Below are positions 54,440 through 64,000 of a stretch of DNA of 64,000 nucleotides, piece after piece. Each line of letters starts with the position of its first letter. The first letter of the stretch is position 1. Below the pieces are notes generated by a model. It was not told where the DNA came from. It did no database searches and was given only the letters and a program-made list of their open reading frames with translations. Origin of the DNA: Mytilus galloprovincialis (lineage: Eukaryota > Mollusca > Bivalvia > Mytilida > Mytilidae); assembly GCF_965363235.1 (NCBI RefSeq), contig NC_134843.1, forward strand, positions 52,199,535 to 52,263,534, read 5' to 3'. The translations under genes and the position numbers were made by a program.

Positions 54440-55490
54440 TTCAGAATCATACAGACCTAAGACCCCAACTCAGCTAGCAATTAGATACATCTTTTCAGTC
54501 AACGTACGCGTGGTCGACGTTTTTGAATTCATCAGTCAGTTCAATCAACTTGTAACGTTTATTTACCTCTGTGCAAATGCTGACGACCATGCGAGAATGT
54601 TCTGGTAAGATTATTTTTACGTTTATCCAACTTGATCAAAACAACAACGAGTATAAGGGTTCTTCTTAAGGACTGGCATCTTGATATTTACCTGTAATTC
54701 ATTTTCAGTTCTTAACTAAACTGTTGTAAAAAGGGGAATGTTTTAATAATGTTAATCAGTGTATGTAATGTGCGAATCCTGAAATGTCATTTTCGCTGTA
54801 TCCGTGATGAATTTCGTATGTAGAATGATATAAATAAACAGACGACATATTCACGATTGTTTAATAAAATAAGAAATAATATACAATATGTACTGTTTTT
54901 ATAAATTCATGATAAATGTATTTGATGCGGGAGGGTTTTAATCGCGCCTACAGCCATTCAGGTTTACGATTGACACACAGATAGGTAAATATTAAGAATA
55001 ATAGTTCAAGCGTGCAAGAGTTTTAAAAGTAGCAGTCAATAATCATTTGTAGAAAAATGTACCTTTTATTATGATTTATAATGTAGTAAAACAGGTTTTG
55101 TTGTTCAGATTGTGGATATTCATTCTAAGTCCACTTTGTTGTGTTTGTGATGCGATTCATGTTTACTGTTGAATAATTATACCAGACTTTCATTTTCACT
55201 GTAGAGCGATTCATTACTGTCAATTCTATTTTCTCTGATAAATTGTTCAGACCCAGATCTATATGTAGGATTAAATATATCCTTTCCTATGAAACACCAT
55301 CATTGTATACATACATCTTGGACAGCTAAGGCAACCATTTGATTTTTTTAAGAAATAAACTTATTTTTACATTGAGCCAAAGTAACTTGTATTTTTTTCC
55401 AGGGCCAATCAAAACCTACTAGGAGGGTTTGGGTTCGCCCCCCTCCCCCAAGAAAATTTTGAAAATTAGACGTATACTCATTTTCTTCAA
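54440..55490. other. No gene seen
   Basis: AT-rich. A GC-rich patch at about 55420-55455 ('ttcgcccccctcccccaag') looks like part of a short interspersed element. Confidence 0.4.
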
Positions 55491-55499
55491 TAAACCATT

Positions 55500-55910
55500 A
55501 ATAAAAAAACAGAAGATGTGGTATGATTGCCAATGAGACAACTGTCCACAAGAGACCAAAATGACACAGACATTAACAACTATAGGTCACCGTACGGCCT
55601 TCAACAATGAGCAAAGCCCATACCGTATAGTCAGCTATAAAAGGCCCCGATATGACAATGTAAAACAATTCAAACGAGAAAACTAAAGGAACGACAAACA
55701 AAAATATGTAACACATAAACAAACGACAACCACTGAATTACAGGCTCCTGACTTGGAACAGGCACATACATAAATAATGTGGCGGGGTTTAACATGTTAG
55801 CGGGATCCCAACCCTCCCCCTAACCTGGGACAGTGGTATAACAGTACAACATAAGAACGAACTATACACATCAGCTGAAAAAGGCTTAACGCATCAGATG
55901 GACAAAAATA
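55500..55910 (+). repeat. Interspersed repeat, 'gatgtggtatgattgccaa' family, long copy
   Basis: 'cagaagatgtggtatgattg', 'ggtcaccgtacggccttcaa', 'ctgacttggaacaggcacat' and 'cctaacctgggacagtggta'. It combines both blocks seen at 25762-26330, in a different order. Confidence 0.8.
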
Positions 55911-56484
55911 TATAGTTCTTTTTCTAAAAAGAAATCTGTTGTTATATAACCTAATGTGCCATTTCAAGTAAAATGAGGTTCTTAGCTCTAAGTAAATTAT
56001 AACTCAATTGTTACTTTTTGGACGGGAACATAATATATTCCACATTTACCAGAATCAAACTTTGTTTAAAAAAAATATCCATATACCAATAGCAACCCCC
56101 CCCCCCCCCCCTTTTCCGAGGAAATCAAATGGTTGCTACCGGGAAAGCTGTCTTCGATTTCAGTCAAAATATACAGCTCATACTAATGGCTTGCTTATTT
56201 TCTTTGTATTTGTGTTTGCTTAGGCATTGCAATTAAGATTGAGCACACATTTATACAAAAGAAAAGCAAACAAGCCAACCAAACTGTTTAACTACAAGCA
56301 TTATGAAAATAGCTGTAATGGGTGCATCTTAGAAAATCAAAGAGCAGTCACAAACAGATTTTCATTGCACGATCGATTGAGTGGTACCGTTTTCATCTCG
56401 CACAACCAATTGCTAAATACATTTTACGTCTGGATAGCTGTATAATTTATTTTTGTAATGCCATTTTATATACACTAGAACACA

Positions 56485-56500
56485 CCCGCGAAATCGCGGG
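56485..56500. repeat. Perfect short hairpin 'cccgcgaaatcgcggg'
   Basis: Six-base stem around 'aaat', preceded by 'actagaacaca'. It looks like the hairpin end of an interspersed element that may extend towards 57890 ('gtttaatagtatagat'); the family is not confirmed. Confidence 0.4.
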
Positions 56501-56934
56501 CATATACAGCTTGTGAAATGTTGTAGGATGACTTTTTGTAAAAGATATTATGTATGGAGAATTTCAGAAAAGGTATCAAAAGCCCTCTCCCTTTTTCCAA
56601 AGTCCGACATTTGTTTCCTTTCTGTTAAATTTTATTATTTTCGTGTTTCTGTCCTCAGAACACAATTATTCTTCTCCTTTGCTACAATGCATCTTTTGGT
56701 TAAAGTCAAATTAAATAAAAATTTCCACCGCTTCAACCATGAAATAAATGTAACTGATTATATATAGACCATTATTTATTTTAGTGTAATAAAATATGCT
56801 TCTATGACAATCCATCAGTGTTTTTTTTTCTTTCTTTTGAGAGCCTTATTAACATGCCAATGGTAGGATATGAATCGTCTTTTGTATAAATGATTAAGAA
56901 CGACTAAGGAAAATTTGAGGGGTGGTCGGAGGGG

Positions 56935-57110
56935 TTCTGATCCCGAAATCCCGGGCTTAAAAACATGAAATCCCGAGATGCAGAATTTAAAGAAATTCAT
57001 ATTCCGAAATCCCGAAATCGAAAAGTGTATTCCCGGATCCCGTAAGGATCAATCCCAAATTCCCGAGCTTAAAAAAAAACACCCGATCCCGACGTCCCGA
57101 AAAAGGTCCT
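56935..57110. repeat. 'gaaatcccg' repeat cluster
   Basis: 'tctgatcccgaaatcccggg', 'catgaaatcccgagatg', 'ccgaaatcccgaaatcg' and 'cccgatcccgacgtcccg' give at least seven copies of (A)ATCCCG words in 150 bp. A diverged relative may start at about 1317 ('gaggggttctgatcctgg'). Confidence 0.6.
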
Positions 57111-57899
57111 GTCTCCCTCTAATCTCTACCCTACTTTCATTTTTGCCAAATCACTACTTTCACTTTTAACAATAAATGTTTATGCCCCATTTATGGGTAT
57201 TATGCTTTCTAGTCTGTTCATCCGTGCATTTGTTCGTTCATTCGTCCCTTCAGGTTAAAGCTTTTGGTCGAGGTAGTTTTTGATGAAGTTATAGTCCATT
57301 CAACTCGAAACTTAGTAAATATAGTGCCGATGTGGCATCTGTGTACTATGGACACATTCTTGTTTCCACTTGTTTTACTTATTTTAATATATATGCAATT
57401 GGCATGACCCCTTAAATAGTAAACATTTCAAAGAAAACAGTAGACAGAACACAGAGAGTCTCTATACATTTTGCTATATATTAAAGTAGTATAATCGTTG
57501 TTTACATGTAGATAAACGCGAAAAATAATTGTCCTCTTTAAGGAGGTATTATAGTTGTGGTTCTTGCGATCTAAACACCATGATATGGAGAACGCTTTGA
57601 TTGGCTTATTTATTTTTCCTTTTTGTTATCTATCATCGGATTGGTTGTACTTGTGCATGTTTCTAACCGGAAGTATTAGCTATGACTAAAAGTCAGTCTG
57701 ATGACGGAATCAATATCCGGACTCCTTTTTTGTGGTTTTTCTCCAAAAATAACTCAATCTGAACAATCATAAGAATGGATGACAAATGCGACTATGTATG
57801 TTACCTTTAGAACACAGAGGCAGGAAGATTAATTTATCGTGGAAGGAAGAGAAGCGACACAAAAAATGAGGTCTTCTCGTTTAATAGTATAGATTTTAT

Positions 57900-58720
57900 A
57901 CAGTAAAGAAAGTTCGAGCAACAATCGAGTCACCTTGATATATGTTTGAATTTTTCATCAATTGTTAACTATTTTCACGATGTTTTACTTACGAACGGTA
58001 CAGAACTATGACGAAAAAAACATAAAACAAAGTAAAGAAAAAAATATCTATGAACAGTACACAATGTCCGAAATTAACCATAAGTTGGTTATACCCGTGT
58101 ATATTCAAGTGAGAATCTACGACCAGCTTGCATTGTAAATATCATCAGAAATAAAGTCATTTTTTAAGACTATTTGCAGTTGTTGCATATCGAATTATCA
58201 TATAAAACGATAATGAAAATCCACCGCACCTCCAAAAATTCCACATCAGAAATTAATGCACTTTCAGTGATACTTCTTCGCATTTATAGTTAGAATGAAT
58301 AGCATCCAGTCAACAATATTATGGATTAAGCTGCTTTATTTTAATTACACTTTTTTTTTACTTTAATCTTGTTATTATACATTAGAAAGTTATATACTTG
58401 TAAAATTGTGTTAAAACATACATTTAAATCAATTATTTCGTACTTTCAAAACAGTAAACAGACGCAGTTTTTCCCGTCATCCTTTATTCTACAATAGACA
58501 TATACTCGAATATATGACAGTGAAAATGAACAAACTGGATTCGCACTTTATACATGTATACACTGTTAATGGTATAGTGTGAAATATTAACCACATCATT
58601 TTTTGCAACAATTTGTATTTTGTATACTTTTGTTTGAGTATAACCAGAAAATGTTACTTAATTATACCTATTTTGAAATTGAATGGTTTAATATGCTGAC
58701 GCCTATTGGTAAATATTAAT
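57900..58720. other. No gene seen
   Basis: AT-rich DNA with no supported feature. Confidence 0.45.
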
Positions 58721-59057
58721 ACATGCATATTAATTAAAGGACGTCAAAAGGTGGCAAATATTGCATCTGTATTAAAGGACGAGAACAACTTTAAAATACT
58801 TTATTAGATATGATATTTCATTAAGGACGACCGACATGACGGGTGTGACATTTATACTATCAATAACAAAATGAGAGCATATTTGACAGAGTAGGATTGT
58901 ATCCTTGTAAAAAAATAAATATAGACTACCTCTCTCACAAACAATGTAGTTGTTATAAGGGTTCGGTTAAATGTGGCAAGCTTAAGAGTTCGTGTTAAAG
59001 ACAATTTCCAAGGCATGTGATTGCATATACTATAAGATATCATAAGAACATATAATT

Positions 59058-59240
59058 AAGAATGGAATTGGGGAATGTGTCAAAAAGACAACAACCCAAC
59101 CAAAGTGCAGCTAGAACAGACGAAGGCAATTAATATGTCTTCAATGCAGCGAGAAAATCTCACACCCGGAGGTGGGCCTCACCTGGTCCCTAAATAAAAA
59201 TGTGTACTGGTTCACTGTTTATTGGTTCAGCCCGCACTTG
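59058..59240 (+). repeat. 'ggggaatgtgtcaaaaagac' repeat, second copy
   Basis: 'ttggggaatgtgtcaaaaag' and 'tgtcttcaatgcagcgagaa' match 29331-29430. Present only in the duplicate segment. Confidence 0.6.
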
Positions 59241-59487
59241 TCAAACTGACTGACCGGCGAAGTCCAAGGATCACTATACATGTATGTGTTATGCCTAGTC
59301 AAGCTTTAGGTTCCTACATGTATATTTTTGAAAGGTAATACAATGTATGATAGCTAGATATATTCGTTACATGTTTTTTAGGGACATTCATGATTAATTG
59401 TATAGTGTGATGAATAGTATGTATCTATCACTGGTATTATAAACGTTTAGGGTAGTATAGAAATAAACCTAGCACATGTATACGTAC

Positions 59488-59581
59488 CTATACCGACTTG
59501 TTTCGAGAGCCAATATAATGTCCCACTACCAACTCCACCACAGTCGACAACAATGTACTTAAAATACCTTCTTCCGTCCAT
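59488..59581 (-). pseudogene. PIPOX-like exon 1 duplicate with altered FAD motif
   Basis: Same 94-nt length, same ATG and same donor (TATAG|GTACG) as 41812-41719. It reads MDGRRYFKYIVVDCGGVGSG, then TLYWLSKQVGI. The first glycine of the GxGxxG-type motif is Asp (VVDC for VVGC). With exon 2 lacking its donor and exon 3 out of frame, this copy cannot make the enzyme, although the exon itself is open. Confidence 0.85.
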
Positions 59582-61164
59582 AATGTTCTTTCTATAATTT
59601 ACTTACAGACCTCACGAGATAAATAAACCTGACATACTTATTTTAAGATAAAATTGTCAAGGCTAAATAACCATATACCTGTACAAAACTGGTCGTTCGT
59701 TTCAATGAATATACTGAATTTTAATGAAATCACACTAAATAAAAGTTGATAATTATAGACATCAGATTTGAATATAAATAAACAATTTACACAGTAGTTA
59801 ACAATTGCGTTATTTGAATTGGTTGCGGGTAGTTGTTTTATTGGTCATGACTATTCAGAATTTAAACAAAACTTGAATTAATTGCAAACGCTATAAAAAA
59901 AAACTTTTTTTGTTTTCCTACAAAATAAATAGAATATCATTCCATATACAAGAAGAATGACCGTCTCATTGGCTAGAAGTAATTGGTTAACTAATTTTTC
60001 ATTGTGTTTTACTTAATTTTTTAGATGTTACAAAATTTCTTATTGTATTAAAAGTTTTGTTGATTTTTTTCAGCAATTAACGATTTCAACATAAGGCTTT
60101 GCTGTAAAGTTTTCCATTTTTTATAAGCATTTCTGATTTAGTATCAAACTAAAATTCATATAAAACAATTAAAATGAGAGGATTTAAAAAAAAATAGGTG
60201 CAATTAACCTTCTCCTTTTTACAGCTTTACAGTTTTAAATCGGGTGCGTGTTGCTTAAGTGTTGTATGTAGTATTGTATGGACTTATTGTTATATTGTCT
60301 GTTCTTTTGTTGTCTTTCTGATCGAATTGAGAGTTTTGAATGTCCCCTTGGAATCTTCTGTCTCTCTGTCTCTCTTTTCGTACATTTTTTTATTTTATTT
60401 TATGTTTAATTCCGCGTATCATACGTTTTCAGAATGTTCATGACTTTTACATATTCAAAGAACATCTATAAGGGAGTGGTTGGGGTAACCACACGAATTT
60501 TTTAAACTTATCCTAAAATCATACATAATATTTAGCTGCAATATAGGGAATCAAGTTAAATCAACTGTAAAATAAAGGATTTTTTTTTAATAAGAAAAGA
60601 CGATCGAAGAAAGTAGTATGTTTTCTATAAGGCAGGCCATTTGAACTCTGACGGATAGATGTCTCATAAGCAATCATACCGAATTTCCTTATTTGTATAA
60701 GTCTTTAAAACACTATACAGATAATCAATTCAGCAACATGAACCACTGAAAAAAGTGGATATCTCAGAGGAAACAGTTCCCTCTCCACATGCAACTGTCA
60801 TAATGTTCAATGACATGACAAATTATATATAAGTGGGTTGATGATAAATAATGTAAAGGAATTAAAGACGGAATTGATGTTATGACAAATGAGACAGAAA
60901 TTTGCTTTGCTTTTTTAAGAAAGTCATTCATAGTGGCGTCCATAAAATTAATTGAAGAAATGACTTCAGCTCTAAAATTAGGAACCCTGAACACTCACTC
61001 TCAACTATTAAGTGTTTGTAAGTCGAAGCTTGACGTTAACATTTTTGTACCTGTTGTCATGGTTGTATCATTAATTTAAAGTTGAACTTGATAGATAAGA
61101 TGAACATGATAGTTGTTCATTTTGAGTTATTAGATAAAAGTTTGTCATCTCTGAATAAACGGAG

Positions 61165-61230
61165 GTTCATATTCCGACACCCCACTAGTCCGACGCCCCA
61201 TTAGTCCGACACCCCAATAGTCCGACAAAG
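61165..61230 (+). repeat. 16-17 bp tandem repeat 'ccgacaccccantagt'
   Basis: 'ccgacaccccactagt', 'ccgacgccccattagt', 'ccgacaccccaatagt', then 'ccgaca'. Three and a half copies. Confidence 0.85.
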
Positions 61231-61239
61231 GAAGGTGCA

Positions 61240-62700
61240 TTACTGCCGTAATAGAAAATCTATTCATAGAATTGTTCAAACCTGAAAGTTCTCGAGTTGT
61301 TAATTGATAACATAATCGAAAATTAGTGAGTTTAAAAGTCTGTTCGAAACATCGATAGTAAAATTGTTCAATCAATGCTAATTGGTTCTATATACGAAGC
61401 ATTTTTTTTTAGGCGGAAGCTTTGATAAAACAGATGAAATTTGCAGGCAGAATGAACTTGTATTAAAAATACAGGAAACATTTGCCACTGGACATTAAAC
61501 AAATAAAAATCAATCATACACGAATAGCCATGGAAATATACTTTTAATATCAGCGATTATATTTTATTTTTGTAATTGCATATTATTAAAACAACAAGCT
61601 CTATTTTTGTACATTGTTATTTCAATTCGTGTTATATTTTTCCTCTTTAAAAACTAATCGGATTTCTTTTCTTTCCGATTTACAAATAATCGATTACCTG
61701 TCGAAATGTCAATCGAATGTACAGAACAAGCAAACACGTGAAAATAACTCTAATTACCAACCCACAGCATTTCTCTGACATTGACACATGAATGTAATGA
61801 GAGTTAGGACGCAAGAACAAAAAATAAAAACAAGACTTTACATGTACATGTACCAATCTATAATGTATCGTTTCATAAAAAAAAGTGGGAAATATGAAAC
61901 CGGCCTTGCCCACCTATACGACTAGATTATCATGTATCCATGCTTCGCCTTATCACAAAGTAAAATCTAACAACACTTTGACCAGCATATACGAAGAAAA
62001 TTGTGTTTCATTTCTTGACAAACAACATTTTTTCTGTGTCAGAGCTGTTTGGGTCCATTCCTGTACAAATATTTCTAAAGCCTTATATATAATTTATGTT
62101 TATAAAACAGTTCTGTTAAATAATTTTTTTTTTTCATTTGCCTTTTTCAAAAAGTGTCTATTAACAGTCATTATCTATATTATCGTTAAGTTGATTAAGC
62201 ATTTTTTTTTAAATTTGAAACTGACTTACTGATTCTACCCTAATAATCAGGTTTATTTTAGGAAAGATATTTAGTTAAATAAACATTTCTTCGTAAACGA
62301 TTTTGCATAATATAGAATAAATATAATTTATCGGATATTAAGGTGTACATGTATTTTACATCGTATTTCCGACTTTGTTGTCAGAAAAGCAACAGATACC
62401 AATTTTAAAGCATTTTGTTGTTCTCTATCGTCTTTTTCTCGTGCAGTAATTATCTTTGCGGCATAATTTTATTATATTTCTACGAAGATTTAATATTTGG
62501 CAAGTGGATCTATGGTATGTCGAAATAACTGATGTATACACAGGCACTTATCTCTAAAAACAAGTTGCTTTCTTTAAAAAAAGAAAAGCAATACGTGAAC
62601 CCAATTTTTTCTTGAGAGTAACACACCAGCTTCATTTGAACCTCTAATATATAGAAAGACTTGTTTTGGTCTCATAAAACATCTCAAATTTTCAAAAGAA
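61240..62700. other. No gene seen
   Basis: AT-rich; open frames are unsupported. Confidence 0.45.
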
Positions 62701-62715
62701 CCAATTCATATAAAA

Positions 62716-62822
62716 AGATACCAGGATTGAAATGTTGTACGCCAGACGCGAGTAAAGTCTACAAAGAATCATCAGTGACGCTCGAATAAAAAAGTTAAAA
62801 ACGCTAAATAAAGTACGAAGTT
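62716..62822 (+). repeat. Short interspersed element, 'agacgcg' family
   Basis: 'gataccaggattgaaatgtt', 'gtacgccagacgcgag' and 'catcagtgacgctcgaat' match 21313-21420 over the full length. Confidence 0.8.
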
Positions 62823-62824
62823 AA

Positions 62825-64000
62825 GTAATCTATTCCTTGGGTAGAAAATCCTTAGCATTTCGAAAATGTCAAAGTTTATAACAGGACAGTGACTCAAAAA
62901 AAAAAAGAAAACAAAAAGAGAAACAGCTAGAGATAACTTTAATTATACCGTAAGTAATGATGATCGTACTTGAAGTCACATGTCAAGCTCTTACTGCCCT
63001 GTTCTGAATTTAGATAAGAAAATTCGCATTAACGAATGAAATTAATATTTATGCATGCACGTGTTTTTTTTGCTCAAGAAATAGAAAATAGAAAGCATAC
63101 GCACTGATACTCTGGATAAGAATACGCATTTGCGTCATCACATATATTAATCTAATAGTTGAATTCGGATGTCAAACTACCTAACTCGAGTGTTTTGACT
63201 ACGGATTCATTGACATTTCATCCGGAATTTTTGTGAACGCAAACCGATAGTGTGCGTGTGAACAGGGTGATATATAATGTGAATGATTATAAGCTGGTCA
63301 ACACAATGAATACAATTTTCAAAATCGTGCCATAGTACAAATATTTAGATGCTATAAGGTTGAATTATAGATTATATGGGTTTATACATAATATGGTTGA
63401 ACTATTAAAACAAAACAAAACAACAAAAAAAAAAAAGAATTGAAATTTTATAATTAACATACATTCCTGTTAGTGACTTTTTTCCGAAAACATATAATAT
63501 AATATCAATAAACACGAACGTCAAGTATATACGGATGGACATTTTATTTATCAAATCAATCTCTCTTTAAAATCTAACATTCCACTATGTGAATATATTG
63601 CTATACAAAAAATAAGCAGAATCTTATAAATCCATGCTAAAACAGTATAAAATAAATTACATTATGATAGTAATTAAATTTTGTTCTTGTAAAATATTAA
63701 TTACGCTTTTTCAATGATTTAAAATCCCTGTGAATTGAAACCATGCAAGAATTGTTTTATTCACGACCGTTTAAAATTTAGATATTTAGCTAACTTTGGG
63801 TACGCATCCCTGCTCATTGGTGCTATAATATAATTTTCATGAAAAATAAATGTAATGAATGTTGAAACCTGTGAGACATAATGCACGTATATATATATGA
63901 CAATTTTATTTATATTCTATTAACAATAAATTCAGTCTCAGTTTAAACTTAATAATGAATATTCCCTTGGTCAAGTAGTATCTACTAATGAAGTTAGATA
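62825..64000. other. No gene seen to window end
   Basis: AT-rich DNA with no coding, splice or repeat signal that I can support. Confidence 0.45.

Larger units (their letters stand above)
58730..61100. repeat. Segmental duplication of about 40.8-44.5 kb
   Basis: Ordered matches: 58825-59000 with 40910-41060; 59285-59420 with 41520-41640; exon 1 copy 59488-59581 with 41719-41812; 59590-60130 with 41820-42370; 60240-60370 with 43335-43435; 60630-60900 with 44030-44290. Same orientation. Some inserts differ: the mussel repeat at 41130 and at 42600 is absent, and a different repeat lies at 59058-59240. Confidence 0.8.

Overview
This window looks like nuclear genomic DNA from an invertebrate, most likely a marine mussel (Mytilus or a close relative). 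It is AT-rich, has spliced genes with GT-AG introns, and is crowded with interspersed repeats that I recognise from memory as mussel families, for example the recurring block with 'gatgtggtatgagtgccaa'. The species call is an inference from recalled repeats and gene families, not from a search.

Layout. 1-7985 is a decayed BEL/Pao retrotransposon on the minus strand, split inside its RNase H region by an insertion of about 5.8 kb (about 226-6040). The insertion carries a three-exon tyrosine recombinase of the Crypton/DUF3504 type whose exons can be joined without a break, and its introns are full of hairpin repeats. 8.1-12.8 kb holds fragments: a coiled-coil/SGNH-like relic, a MULE transposase pseudogene between candidate terminal inverted repeats, a YIDD-type reverse transcriptase fragment with its 3' tail, and an orphan terminal-exon candidate. 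13.7-29.3 kb is a tandem array of intronless Cys-loop receptor genes on the plus strand: pseudogenes at 14253 and 20646, a relic around 23239-23820, and one open gene at 27598-28881.

30.5-41.8 kb is a complete nine-exon flavin oxidase gene on the minus strand, a PIPOX/sarcosine oxidase relative with a GxGxxG-type FAD motif at the N-terminus and the peroxisomal signal SKL at the C-terminus. Its introns hold a large tandemly repeated element, a tRNA-derived SINE, a minisatellite and a hAT-like element. 45.2-46.0 kb has another reverse transcriptase tail and a Tc1-type transposase relic. 46.7-48.5 kb is a TRIM-like gene (two B-boxes, coiled coil, NHL-like propeller) with one in-frame stop. 50.9-61.1 kb carries a broken second copy of the 5' part of the PIPOX-like gene (exons 3, 2 and 1) in a segmental duplication. 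The remainder is repeats and sequence in which I see no gene.

The host genes do not form a pathway. The clearest functional units are the peroxisomal oxidase, the surviving receptor and the recombinase. The main theme is gene duplication followed by decay, with nested transposon insertions.
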